Shown piece by piece: positions 21,048 to 31,502 of a stretch of 64,000 nucleotides of DNA. A model generated the notes under the pieces. The model saw nothing but the letters and a program-made list of their open reading frames with translations, had not been told where the DNA came from and did not search any database. Numbering within the stretch: position 1 is the first letter of the stretch; each line of letters begins with the position of its first letter. Made by a program: the position numbers and the translations under genes. Source of the DNA: Auriscalpium vulgare (Eukaryota; Basidiomycota; Agaricomycetes; Russulales; Auriscalpiaceae); NCBI GenBank assembly GCA_019915015.1, contig JAHBBC010000020.1:1029611-1093610 (forward strand), written 5' to 3'.

Positions 21048-21198
21048 ATGCAGACACCCCGGGCCCCGACCTACTTACATGAGTTAGAGGAGGACGCCAA
21101 GGGCGAGCTACACCCGACGGAACGGTCACTAGTCGCGCAACACGAGGTGGGTCTGTCAAAACTGGCGTCTCTTCAGCACTCCATGACGACCGCTTCAG
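21048..21198 (+). pseudogene. Array copy C/D, 5' half: exon 1 and intron, split by a transposon
   Basis: Exon 1 (21048-21146, 33 codons, intact) and the 52-base intron (21147-21198) are complete up to the acceptor CAG. The next base begins exon 2 but is followed at once by the transposon end CCCAGTG. The matching exon 2 resumes at 24404, after the right transposon end. The two halves together would make one 176-residue family member most like copy B. Confidence 0.85.
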
Positions 21199-21199
21199 T
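21193..21199. repeat. Target-site duplication, left (CTTCAGT)
   Basis: CTTCAGT directly precedes the transposon and recurs at 24398-24404. Its last base is the first base of exon 2 of the split gene. Confidence 0.85.
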
Positions 21200-21379
21200 C
21201 CCAGTGAAAACCCGGTCTGGATCCCTATGCCCCGGTATGCGCAGGTCGGGACAAATGTGCATCCATCTGCGCAATGCGACCCCGTGACGTAGACACAGCG
21301 CGCGTCGTCGCCGCAAATGTACTGTAGACTAGCACAATCCCAGCGCCAGCGCCGCTGCCTCGCTGCAACGGCGCTGCTT

Positions 21380-21600
21380 TGCCGCTTCGACACCTCGCGC
21401 GCATCGTGCTGCCCAAAGCCACGCCGTCTGCGCTGCCAAAGTCGCGCCGCGTCGCCTGCGCCGCCAAATCCGCTCCGCGTCTCCTGTGCTGCCCTGCGCC
21501 GCTCCGTGTCGACTGCGCCGCCAAATCCGCTCCGTGTCGCCTGCGCTGCTGCCTGCGCTGCCCTGCGCCGCTCCGTGTCGCCTGCGCATAGCCGCTTCTG
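21380..21600. repeat. GC-rich degenerate tandem repeat
   Basis: Units containing GCGCCGCCAAATCCGCTCC and CTGCGCCGCTCCGTGTCG alternate several times. The repeat makes long Ala/Arg/Cys-rich frames on both strands, which I regard as artefacts. Confidence 0.75.
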
Positions 21601-21683
21601 CCCCCGTCGTGCGCCTCCATCTGACGCTCGTCCTGGCGGCCTCTCCGCACTGCGTGTTTGCATAGCTCTCTGCGGGACGTACC

Positions 21684-22224
21684 ATGGCCGAAACCTCTAC
21701 TGGGAGCTCGGGCCAACGAGCTGCAGCTGTGTACTACTGTGGCTGTCTGCGGTACTGTCGTGGCGATCACTACAAGGCGGTCTCCAAGTCGACCTACCAT
21801 GCACATAGCAAATACCGAGACCTGGAGACCCAAGTAGGGCAGCCTGCACCTCGGAAGCGAAGGAAAACCGATGTCTTTGGGGAAGGGTCCACTTCCCAGG
21901 TGAGTGGGCCTGCTAGCACCTCACGACAGAGTCCTCATCAAAACACACAGCATTCCGCACACGAATCACACGAAGACATACCAGCTGAGGATACAAGCAT
22001 ATATTCGGGACTGGTGCATGGCAGTTATGCATAGTGGTGCCCTTGCAGTTAGCACCTACCATGGGCTCAACGCTCTTGCAGTTATTCCTGTCCAAGACAT
22101 CATCACAGTGGTAGCTATGGTGCCTTTTCAGGACAGCGAGGATAGGTTTCATCTTGTGGAGAAGCCTGGTGCACAGATGGCTTTCTACAATGGCATTGTG
22201 GAGGAGGTTGTGGATGATGACTAG
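21684..22224 (+). CDS. Internally deleted transposon protein, 151 residues
   Basis: Exons 21684-21899 and 21985-22224 join in phase 0 across an 85-base intron. The N-terminal part has a compact Cys/His cluster (YCGCLRYCRG, then STYHAHSKYRD) like the zinc-binding head of large basidiomycete transposases. It is followed by a basic patch (RKRRK). The second exon resembles the extreme C-terminus of such proteins (HGLNALAVIPVQDIITVVAM, then VEKPG). No catalytic domain lies between them. I infer loss of the middle of a transposase gene, leaving a non-autonomous element. The family assignment rests on recall of the pattern, not on a search. Confidence 0.5.
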
Positions 22225-22929
22225 CTGTACAGTTTGTTGAGGCTTGTTTCATTGAGTCTACTATTCAGTCTGCACTATATCAACAACCCTTTCATTCCTA
22301 TCTGATTGTTCTCTGGTCCCCCCTCCACCTTACTCAAGTGTGGCATGCTTAAAGGGGTCGCCTTTGAAAGGGCATTGAAATCTCATCCAGCAATCGCCTT
22401 AGACCTGCGTGATGTGATACTTAGTTTAGACGGCGCGATAGCAGCAGCTAGCAGCCGCGTATGCGTCAGCGCACGCACTATGCCTGCGACCAGGCGACCC
22501 GCCCGCGCGCGCGCGCAAACACGCACTGCGAGGCAGCGACGGACCAGTCGAGATGAACAGATAGGCGGGCCATGTGAAACGCACCGTGCAGAGAAGGCGC
22601 GCGACGCGTTGGGCACGTGCCGCATCTTTGTTGATTGTTTGTTGATTGTCACACCTTTCGTGTGACCTCGTCACTGTTCAAAACCGCGCCTCCACCCTCC
22701 TCTTCCTGCCAGCACGGTTGCCTCGCCAGAAGCGCGCTCAGCTTGAGCGGGGCGCCGTGCACACTCGTCTCTCTCGTACGCCCTCGTCTATTCGACGCCC
22801 ATTCCCTCCCGACTCGTAGGTAGGTCCCTCAGCAGCAGCTCCGGGCTTCTCCCACTGCCCTGAGCTGCCGGCGCATTCTTTTCTTTCGCGCTGTGCGGGG
22901 CTCATTTCCAACCCGCACGGACGCTCCCC

Positions 22930-23773
22930 ATGCCTCTCCGTGCACAGCAGCAGGCGCGCGCCGCAGGACTATGCGCCTCGGCGCGGTTCCACTCCTGCTA
23001 CGCGTTGCCAGCTGGCAGCCTCAGCCGCTGTGCATTTGCAGGGTATCTCTGTGAGTAACCCCGCTGTGCCCTTTCTGGCCAATCACCTCCCCACACCAGG
23101 CCCGGCCAGTCTTGTTGGCAGCCAGAGACACAGCTGCGCGCTGCGCACGAAGAGGGCGCACCGGCTCACGCAGCAGCAGCCGGCGCAGCCACGCCCGCAC
23201 AGAAACAGGAAGACGGAGAACAGGCAAGCCGCCCTTGTGCCGTACGAGGACGGCACGCCAGCGGACAGCGACGCGTCAGCTGCGGCGAGTATCAGAAGGG
23301 CAAGGCCAGCAGCAGCCTTTGGACAGAGCAGCCCCACGAGACCGCCGTCGGCGTGCGCGAGGTCAGCAGCTAGGTGCGTAAGTCCATCCCACGGCGCAAT
23401 GTTTTTCCTGTGATTGCCGGTGCTTGCACTTTGGCTGACGGCGGCGCAGCCAGGTCACGCACAGGGAAGAGCAATGTCCCGGACGTGCTCAAAGCGCACG
23501 ACAACCGGCTCACCAAGCTCACGCGCGACCTTGCGCTCTACCTCATGGAGAAGACTCGGTACTGCGGGCGCGGCCTCACCACGTGAGTCTCCTCGCCGAC
23601 CGCCTTCGTCGGACCCCGGCGCTGACGGGGCTGCGTTAACTTACATCTCCCTGGTGTGCATAGTTACGTCGGTCGCACGCCGCGCCGCTTCGACCCTGCG
23701 GGGATCGAGCACGAGAACCCGGAGCTGCTCGCGCCATCCTCGCGCCGCCGCTCTTCCGGCAGCAACTCGGTGT
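22930..23773 (+). CDS. Hypothetical spliced gene inside the transposon
   Basis: Frame-keeping GT-AG junctions link an ATG at 22930 to a stop at about 23773 through four exons. The segments are 22930 to about 23050, a basic Gln/Arg-rich stretch to about 23371, the exon VPDVLKAHDNRLTKL to 23582, and the last exon YVGRTPRRFDPAGIEHENPE. The last two exons look like genuine protein; the first two are low complexity. No family recognised. It may be an accessory gene carried by the transposon family or host DNA captured by it. Confidence 0.35.
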
Positions 23774-24039
23774 AGGACGCCAACGCTGTCGAGCAGCAAA
23801 GAGTAGGACGGCCCCACGCCGAACTTGAGGGGACAGCTGCACTACTGGACCGCCCAGATATGCAGATCTGTCTCAGCGACTCGAACAGGAGAGCCAGGCA
23901 GCTAAAGCCTTGGAGAAGGAGAAGAAGAACAACACGTAGGCTCACCGGCTGCGGGAGAATGGTACACTGTCTGCCTACAATGCCTGACTTTCGACTTATC
24001 GAACGACTTAGCGATCGGGCGGGCTGTGGGCGCGGGACG

Positions 24040-24200
24040 CAGACGCAGGGCAGGTGAGTGGGATGGCTCCATATGCGCCCATCTGGCGTGGTATGCAGAT
24101 TGCGGCGGATGCGGGGCAGGTGGCTGGGAATGGCGCAGATGGCTCTGTATGCGCCCATATGGCATGGTATGCAAAATTCGGACGGTATTGGAATGGCATC
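24040..24200. repeat. Subterminal direct repeat of the transposon
   Basis: Two imperfect copies, 76 bases apart, centred on TATGCGCCCAT (24072 and 24148) and each followed by GTGGTATGCA or ATGGTATGCA. The motif resembles the inner part of both TIRs (TATGCCCC, then GTATGC). Such repeats often serve as transposase binding sites. Confidence 0.55.
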
Positions 24201-24397
24201 TGGAGGCATATGTATTCATAAGGAGTCAGAAATCGGCATAATGGTGCATATTATCGCATGACAACGAAGCAGAAAATGGCAGATTCTGTCATACAAAAGT
24301 CCAGATTTTGTGCCTTTATCTGACCTGGTCTGACGGCCCCACGCGTGCAGAAATCGGCATACTGGGGCATATGGGGCCAGACCGGTTTCTCACTGGG

Positions 24398-24404
24398 CTT
24401 CAGT
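24398..24404. repeat. Target-site duplication, right (CTTCAGT)
   Basis: Second copy of CTTCAGT, directly after the right end CACTGGG of the transposon. Confidence 0.85.
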
Positions 24405-24835
24405 ACTACGGCAAACTGAGTAAACTCAGAGCGCCTTTGGAGCGACTATCGCTTGATCTTGACCCCAAGCACAACCCGAATGCGCCACAAATGCAGTTCG
24501 GCATCCCAGTCACCGCCGCCAATATCATCAAATTCACCCGTCGCAATCAGTTGCTCTCCCCTAAGGTCCTTGCCGAGGAAGATCCTGAGTATCCCATTGA
24601 CGAGTGGACCTGCTTGGCCCCGTTCATGCGCCATCTCCGTAAGATGACAGGCGGGTGCCTGGCCATCCAGCCTGTGTTCGATCCTACCGGCCAGCTTTGG
24701 GCGATCACGTTCTACGACAACTACACGATCGACTCGCTCAAGTATTCTGACGCAAGGGAGAAGAAGATCGTGGAGACGCTGCATGGGATTTTGGGAACAA
24801 GTGATCCGCCGATGTGGTATTGGGGCCCTACGTAG
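24404..24835 (+). pseudogene. Array copy C/D, 3' half: exon 2 after the transposon
   Basis: A complete, open exon 2 of 144 codons, from the tyrosine codon TAC to the end MWYWGPT. Reading through from transposon sequence, an in-frame ATG at 24371 inside the right TIR could start a 155-residue product, so a truncated protein made from transposon sequence is possible. It is most like copy B (GIPVTAA block). Confidence 0.75.
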
Positions 24836-24849
24836 CTGTACTGCTTGTA

Positions 24850-25220
24850 TCCTTCCCCACCCGTCTGACTCCTGTGACAATGTAGCTCGGCGTGCAGAGC
24901 GAGGACCATCCTCATTCCCGCGCTCAGCGTCTGTCTCTTTCTCGCTATATCATTCGCTGTCTACACCATGATCACCCGCCAGTCACTTTTCCGATCATGA
25001 TGTCGACCCCTAGTCGCTCACTGTGTCCCTTTATGTACATAGCTCGGCTGGTAGAGCGATTCCGAGCCGTGCTCATCCTCGCACTCAGCATCTGTTTTCT
25101 TCAATCCTCTCGCTATGTCATTTTCTGTGTACATCATGATCACCCATCAGTCCTTTTCAAATCAAATAAATGAGACATCGCTCACTGTGACTATGCGGAT
25201 TACCTCGCATCATGTCTGAG
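24850..25220 (+). repeat. 3' flank modules of array copy C/D (two units)
   Basis: Two direct copies of the 3' module, as after copies A and F. This supports pairing copy C/D with copy F in the block duplication. Confidence 0.6.
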
Positions 25221-25514
25221 TCTCACAGACCCGTAACCACAGGCTACTATGAAGCCGGCTGGTTCGGCTTCGAATTCGGATTCCTTGTACGTTCAAGCGC
25301 CGCTGCGGGCGACAGCTACCTTGCCATTGTCCAGCCGTTGCGCGCGGTGCGGTGACGGCAAAATATATACAAACTTATGCGAAAGAGGAAGGTAAATGTG
25401 CATGTAAATGTGCCTGACTCATTACGGGGAGCGAGAGACCTTGCCAGGGCAAGGTAACGTTCCAGCTCTCTCTCCGCGTCTCGCCTCACTTCTACCGCTG
25501 CCGCAACCACCGTC

Positions 25515-26090
25515 ATGCAGACGCTCCGAGCACCGCCCTTCTTACATGAGACGGTGCAGGACGTCAATGGCAAGCGACAGCCGACGGAACGTTCAATCGT
25601 CGCGAAACGCGAGGTGGGTTTGTCGAAACTGGCGCCTCTTCAGCAATCCCTGACTATGAGTGCAGTATTACGGCGAGCTGAGCAAACTCAGAGCGCCTGT
25701 GAAGCAACTATCGGCGAATCTTGACCCCAAGCACAACCCGAATGCGCCAAGAATGCAGTTCGGCATCGCAGTCACCGCCACCACTATCATCGATTTTACC
25801 CGTCGCAATGGTTTGCTCTCCCCTGAGGATCCGAGGAAACTGCTGAGGATCCCATCGACGAGTGGACCTGCATGGCCCCGTTCATGCGCCACCTCCGTAC
25901 AATGACGGGCGGGTACCTGGCCATCCGGCCTGTGTTCGACCCTACCGACCAGCTTTGGGCGATCATGTTCTACGACAACTACACGATCGACTCGCACAAA
26001 TATCCTGACGCACGGGAGAAGAAGGTCGTGGAGACGTTGCATAGGATTTTGGGGATAAGTGATCCGCCGATGTGGTATTGGGGGCCCTAG
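25515..26090 (+). pseudogene. Array copy E, 4-base deletion in exon 2
   Basis: Exon 1 25515-25613 is intact, intron 25614-25665, exon 2 25666-26090. Exon 2 is 425 bases instead of 429. Four bases are missing near 25830, between GAGGAT and CCGAGG, relative to copy F. The frame is lost before the conserved DEWTC block, and the downstream family blocks continue in another frame to MWYWGP. The promoter also differs from copy B by an inserted stretch of about 170 bases. Confidence 0.75.
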
Positions 26091-26123
26091 CTAGGTGAGT
26101 GCACTGCTTGTATCCTTTTCCAC

Positions 26124-26330
26124 CCGTCTGACTCGTGCGTTTGTGTAGCTTGTTTGTGCAGGGCGAGGACTGCGTTCGTCCTCGCGCTCGACGTCTGTTT
26201 CCTTCAATTCTTTTGCTATGTCATTTGCTGTCCACATCATGATCTCACACCAGTTACCCAATTATAATGTCGCTCACTATGACTGCGAATTACCTCGCAC
26301 ATGTCCGAGTCTCCTGTAGGCAGAGCAGCA
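26124..26330 (+). repeat. 3' flank module of array copy E (one unit)
   Basis: Single module, like that of copy B, followed by the same GAGTCTCCTGTAGGCAGAGC stretch. Confidence 0.6.
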
Positions 26331-26353
26331 GATGTCCGGATTACTAGAATGTG

Positions 26354-26670
26354 TACATAGTCTGTCTATGCAAATAACTGTAAGATCATGACCACCATCT
26401 AGATCCCCGTCGCGCCGCTCGTCCGCTCTCGTTTATCCGCAAGCCCACCGCTGAGAACCGCCCGTGTGCTAATTGACGCATCGCTCGACACGCGCCCGGT
26501 CGCCGAAGCGACATCCGCATAGAAAGTGTTCTCGCCGAGCAGCGCAACAACCCCCGCGCGCTCGAAAAGACTGAGCAGTCCTGGCCGGACGTGCGTGACG
26601 AATACGCCAACGCCGCGGTTCTGCGAGGCATGTCATTTAGCATGTGTTGTGAATGCAAGGTGAACTGAGA
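26354..26670 (-). pseudogene. SulP remnant 2: 3' end of a sulfate-transporter gene
   Basis: Near-copy of 20361-20686. On the minus strand it keeps traces of the STAS end of the SulP gene (compare 28438-28650), with frame breaks. It jumps into the SulP upstream region at the same junction sequence as remnant 1 (GAACTGAGACTCGGAACG). Confidence 0.75.
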
Positions 26671-26958
26671 CTCGGAACGTTCCTGGGAGTTTTGTGCTAC
26701 GATTCGCCTGTGAGCTCGCCGTCGCTAGAGGGCGTCGCCGTCAGCTGATCGCTGCTGACGGATGGTCGAGCTCGCAAGAGCCAAACTGATGCCGTTGGTC
26801 ACCGGTCAGTAGCAGGAAGCTGGTCCCTGGTGGCAAGGTTCACGGTGGTTCAAGTTGCCAGCCCGCCAAGTCAGCCTGAGCATGAAAGGTCGCCGGGCCG
26901 GGCCGGCGTCCCGAGCCTGATTCAGAGGGCCAAGTCACGCAGAGTCACGGTCACGGTA
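26671..26958 (+). repeat. Copy of the SulP upstream region, block 2
   Basis: Closely matches 20687-20968, with only scattered base changes visible. It precedes array copy F and may now serve as its promoter. Confidence 0.8.
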
Positions 26959-27038
26959 CTAGGTTGGAGTCTCTTGCCATAGTTCAAACAACATCTCCCT
27001 GTGCGCCTCGCCTCGCTTCCATCGCTGCCGCGACCTCC

Positions 27039-27620
27039 ATGCAGACCCTCCGAAGCCCGTCCTACCTCAGTGAGAAGGTGCAAGACGCCGACGGCACGCT
27101 ACGCCCAACGGAACGTTCAATAGTCGCGCGACGCGAGGTGGGTCTGTAGAAACTCGCGCTTCTTCAGCAATCCCTGACTGCCCCGCAGTATTTTAGCGAA
27201 CTAAGTAAACTCAGAGCGCCTCTGGAGCAACTGCCGGCGCATCTTGACCCCAAGCACAACCCGAATGCGCCAAGAATGCAGTTCGGCATCGCAGTCACCG
27301 CCACCACTATCATCGATTTTACCCGTCGCAATGACTTGCTCTCCCCTGAGGATCTCTCCGAGGAAACCGCTGAGGATCCCATCGACGAGTGGACCTGCAT
27401 GGCCCCGTTCATGCGCCACCTCCGTACGATGACGGGCGGGTACCTGGGCATCCGGCCTGTGTTCGACCCTACCGGCCAGCTCTGGGCGATCATGTTCTAC
27501 GACAACTACACGATCGACTCGCTCAAGTATCCTGACGCACGGGAGAAGAAGAATGTGGAGACGCTGCATGGGATTTTGGGAACAAGTGATCCGCCGATGT
27601 GGTATTGGGGCCCTTTGTAG
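27039..27620 (+). CDS. Array copy F, intact member of the WYWGP family, unknown function
   Basis: Exons 27039-27137 and 27189-27620, intron 51 bases in phase 0, 176 residues. All family blocks are present: the ELSKLRAP start of exon 2, DPKHNPNAPRMQFGI, DEWTCMAPFMRHL, GGYLGIRPVFD, MFYDNYTIDS, and SDPPMWYWGP at the end. With copy B it is one of two array members with an undamaged frame. Its upstream sequence is the duplicated SulP upstream region, so it may share that regulation. No function can be assigned. Confidence 0.78.
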
Positions 27621-27647
27621 CTAGGCGAGTGTATTGCTAGTATCCTT

Positions 27648-28010
27648 CTCCACCCGTCTGACTTGTGTGACTATGTAGCTTGGCGTGTAGAGCGAGGATC
27701 ATCCTCAAGCCCGCGCTCAGCGTCTGTTTCCCTCTCGCTATGTCATTTGCTGTCTACACCATGATTACACGCCAGTCGCTTTTCCGATCATAATGTCGCT
27801 CACTGTGTCCCGTCTGACTATGTATATAGCCCGGCGTGTAGAGCGACTCCGCGAGAGGCGCGCTCATCCTCGCGCTCAGCATCTCTTTTCTTCAATCTTC
27901 TCGCTATGTCATTTGCTGTATACATCATGATAACACACCAGTCCTTTTCCAATAAAGACGTCGCTCACTAATCGCTCGCTGTGACTATGCGGATTACCTC
28001 GCATTGTGTC
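27648..28010 (+). repeat. 3' flank modules of array copy F (two units)
   Basis: Two direct copies of the 3' module, then GGATTACCTCGC as at the other array members. They lie between the end of copy F and the 3' end of the intact SulP gene. Confidence 0.6.
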
Positions 28011-28437
28011 GGAGTCTCCTTCAGACAGTGTAACAGATGCACCCTTCGCGCTCTCAAGGTCATCTGCTGCGGTGCTCATGTCGTGTGCTGCGTGTACATA
28101 GGCTGCGAGGCGATTGTGCAGCAGCCAGATACTCTCCAATGCGCACAGGGTCTGGTGTCAGAGACTATGTCAGGAGAAACTCGACAAGAGAGATGGATGT
28201 CGTCGAGGAGTGAGAAGTCCTCTAGTATGCAGCTGTCAGTGATGCTGTCAGCTTTCGTCTTTCCTACTCGAAGTAGCCCTGCGTTGACCCTCGTCCAGCA
28301 ACCTCTCGACATTACGAGAATATATACATATATGCCTGTGTCTATGCAAGCAACTGTAAGATCATGACCACCATCTAGATCTCCTCGTCGCATCTACGCT
28401 CGTCACGCCGCGCTCTCGTCTAACGCATGCCCACCGC

Positions 28438-31400
28438 TCAGAACCGCCCGTGCGCTAGCGAGGCGTCGCTCGACACGCGCCCAATCGCCGAAGCGACATC
28501 CGCATAGAAAGCGTTCTCGCCGAGCAGCGCGACGACGCCCGCGCGCTCGAAAAGACTCAGCGGACCTGGCCGGACGTGCGTGACGAAGACGCCGACGCCG
28601 CGGTTCTGCGAGGTATGTCAGAAATCATGTATTGTGGATGCAAGGTGAACAGAGGCGTACTTTGTACTCTTCTATAAGCTCGTAGAATATTTGCACGGCT
28701 CTTTTGGGTGAGAGGTGAGAAGGGAAATGGCTAGCGCGGAGGTGGGACGTACGATGCATCGCATGACTCGACGTCAGCCATGTGGAATACAACCACGCGT
28801 GCGTGTTGCCGTCGCGGTGCTTCTGAGGGATGACTTGGGTCGACACCGTACAGCTCCAGTCTCCGTAATCGCTCTACCAGTCACGTCAGCCCTGTTTATA
28901 AGCTGGCTGTCCCCGCATACCTTTAAGCTGCGCCGTATTCGCTACACAAATAACCCGTTCAGAACTTATCTCAACACACACGCATTCGAAAGACACTCAC
29001 CAAAGTCGAGATTCTCTCTGATCCGCACAATCAGCGCGCCCGGCGTGTCCTCCTCCGCCTCCGGATTCTCGTCGACGGGCTTCCACCGGTCCGTGCCCGG
29101 TATGCGGCCGAGGATCGTCATGCGCGGGCGCGCGGAGCGGCGCACGACGAGCAGCAGCGAGATGACAAGGCTCACGGTAACGCCGACCTGCACGCTCCAC
29201 ACGATCGTCAGGGCAAATGTCAGGAACATAAGCGTGAGGTCGATCCACGCGCGCATCGTCCAGTAGAAGTGCACGTCCTCCGGCGTCTCGGCGAGCAGGC
29301 TGTAAACGACCATGCAGATGCTGCGCCAGATAAGATAAGGTCAGGACTCGGTGTCGGATGGAACAGGGTGACGTACATAGACCCGAGGACGCATTTCGGG
29401 AGGTAGTAAAGCCATGGCAGGAGGAAGAACGTTGCGAGCAGGACGATGCCAGAGCACACGATCGACGCCATCTGCGTGCGCCCGCCTACGTCCCCATTGA
29501 TCCGCGACCTAACTTACTTTCAGCAATCGTCTCTCACGCAGAGGTGTGGGCGCGGACCTGGTAATTGAGCCGTACGCAGGCAATGTGCCCGGGATGAACG
29601 AGCCCGCCAGGTTCGCCGCGCCGAGCGCAACCAGCTCGCGATTCGGCGAGATCGAGTACCCGAAGCGCGCTGCATTTTGCTTTGCGGCGACGATGCTGTC
29701 CAGGAACCCGATGACGGAGATCAGCCTGCGCAAGAACACTTCATCAGGACGCCTGAGAATGGGAGGGGCAGAGAGCGGGGACATACACGGCGGCAGAGGT
29801 CGTTTGCTTGAGATACTTGAGGTGGGAGTGATGCAGCGGGAACTTCAAGAAGTATCCGCCCGTGTTCACCGGCACGTCTCCAAGAATCGCGATTCCGTCG
29901 TCATCCCACCTGAACTCGTCCGACAAAACTATAGCCCCCACCGCTGTTAGCGCAGTCGCCGTTATTTTTCGGGCATAAGGACGCACTGGTCGACACAATG
30001 ACGACAACGAGTACCTCTGGCACACGTGCGAGCCACTTTGGACGCGTCACGACACGCTTTAGGGCCCGGAGCACGACGAGCGCAGCGAGCGCTCCAGCGC
30101 TAACGATCGCGGTGGGCTTGTGCATGTTCGTGAACCCGTGCTCGAGCAAGAAGAGCATCTTCTCGAGGGTGGTCTGCGGGTTCAATTGATGCTCCAGCGC
30201 TACGAGCCCGAGCATCGGGATGAGCTGCTCGCTGCACCACCTGTCAGTACTGCGATAGAGGGAGGGGAGTAAAAGGACTGACATGAGGATGACCACGGCA
30301 ACGGCCGAGACGAAGCCGCGCAGCAAAGCGCGCGACAGCACGACGTCGATGAAACCGAGGCGGAAGAAGCCGAGCACGAACGAAATCAGGCCAACCTGCC
30401 AATGCGATGAGATTCCGTCCCGCGCGCATACATATAGCAAGGCAGCCCGCACCTGGACAGCGATGGCACTGGCCACTGCCAGCCCAACTGCGTCAGGATC
30501 TGAGGGATGCTTTTCCGGGTCTGCGTGCAGGGCGTGCGAGACTGCCTGTCCCACAATGAGACTGAGGGCGGCCTCGGGTGCAACATTGAGCTGGCGTGAG
30601 GAGCCGAGGAGTGCATACACGATGCCTGGAATTGAGGCGGAGAACTGGAGGAGCAATATCAGAAACACGAATAGGAAGGCATGCAGGTGTCAAGATGTTC
30701 CGGATCATGGTGAGAGCGGGTGGGGAGCACCATGTGAAGGTGTGAGTGCGGCGTCAATCATGGATCGACACGAGAAACATCCATTCACAGCACAGGACTA
30801 GAGCCAGCGCTCACGAGTTCGCCCAAGCCATTGTACCCGACCCAGGCGAAACGTAAACAACACCTATCACGGAAATCCGACTCACCAGTCCTGTCACGGG
30901 GCTCAGCTTCGCAAGCGACGACGCATAGCTGACAGACTGGGGTATGAGCATCGCGGCGACCGTCAAGCCCGCCAGCACGTCCCCGCCCAATCTACACGGG
31001 CGCAAAGCAAAGTGAATAAAAAGCATGACTCACCCGGTGAAGGCGGACCTTGGACTCACAGGTGGATTGAGTAGTGGGGTATCCAGTATAGCGAGGGTAT
31101 GTAGTATTGCGCTTTGGCCCACGTCGGCGACGTTGTGCGCGCCTTGCCAGGGTCTGTCGTCGGGAGCCCGGCTCAGCGACATTCCAGCATGTATGCGGGG
31201 CAGACTCACCATCCGGCTCCGGATCTCGCCCCACGTGTATTTCGTCCTCCACTGCGCCATACGAGGGCACAGCGCGCTCGAGGTCGCCAGCGGTGACGTT
31301 CCCGCCGAGCAGCTGCGCAGTCTCCTGCACCATGTCCTCTGCGTCCGCCTCTTGCGGAGTCCGTGTCCCACTGCCCGAGGGTGGCGCGCGCATAGATGAG

Positions 31401-31474
31401 CGTGCAGACGCTGCCGCCGAAAATGCAGCTGGAAGTGAGAAGATGGGCGGGCGGGAATTCGACGGGGGATCCAT
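28438..31474 (-). CDS. SulP-family anion (sulfate) transporter with STAS domain
   Basis: Membrane transporter of the SLC26/SulP family, probably moving sulfate or a related anion. Fourteen exons encode 699 residues, complement of 28438-28605, 28661-28700, 28753-28873, 28921-28941, 29001-29320, 29377-29508, 29558-29725, 29787-29943, 29987-30231, 30283-30395, 30453-30644, 30886-30991, 31060-31111 and 31210-31474. Family landmarks: LIPQSVSYASSLAKL, GSSRQLNVAPEAALS, the GFFRLGF segment, QNAARFGYSISPNREL, and a C-terminal STAS domain (VVFHMADVESCDASAVQ, VFVTHVRPGPL). Exon 11 is only 21 bases. The first junction (31209/31112) is the least certain. The SRQLN block suggests the fungal YPR003C-like branch rather than SUL1/SUL2, but that is recall only. 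It is the intact parent of two nearby remnants. Confidence 0.88.
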
Positions 31475-31502
31475 GGCTGAGTGAGCAAGTTATGCCAGCC
31501 GT

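Larger units (their letters stand above)
21200..24397. mobile_element. Non-autonomous TIR DNA transposon, 3,198 bases
   Basis: The ends 21200-21240 and 24357-24397 are inverted repeats, 35 of 41 bases identical, starting CCCAGTGA. A perfect 7-base duplication CTTCAGT flanks the element. Inside are a short spliced gene that looks like an internally deleted transposase, a second spliced open frame, a GC-rich tandem repeat and subterminal direct repeats. The 7-base target duplication does not match the usual 8 of hAT or 2-3 of CACTA and PIF elements. I leave the superfamily open. Confidence 0.85.

Noticed and set aside
21329..21833. Long Ala/Arg/Cys-rich frames on both strands
   Set aside because: Produced by the GC-rich tandem repeat inside the transposon; no start context or natural composition.
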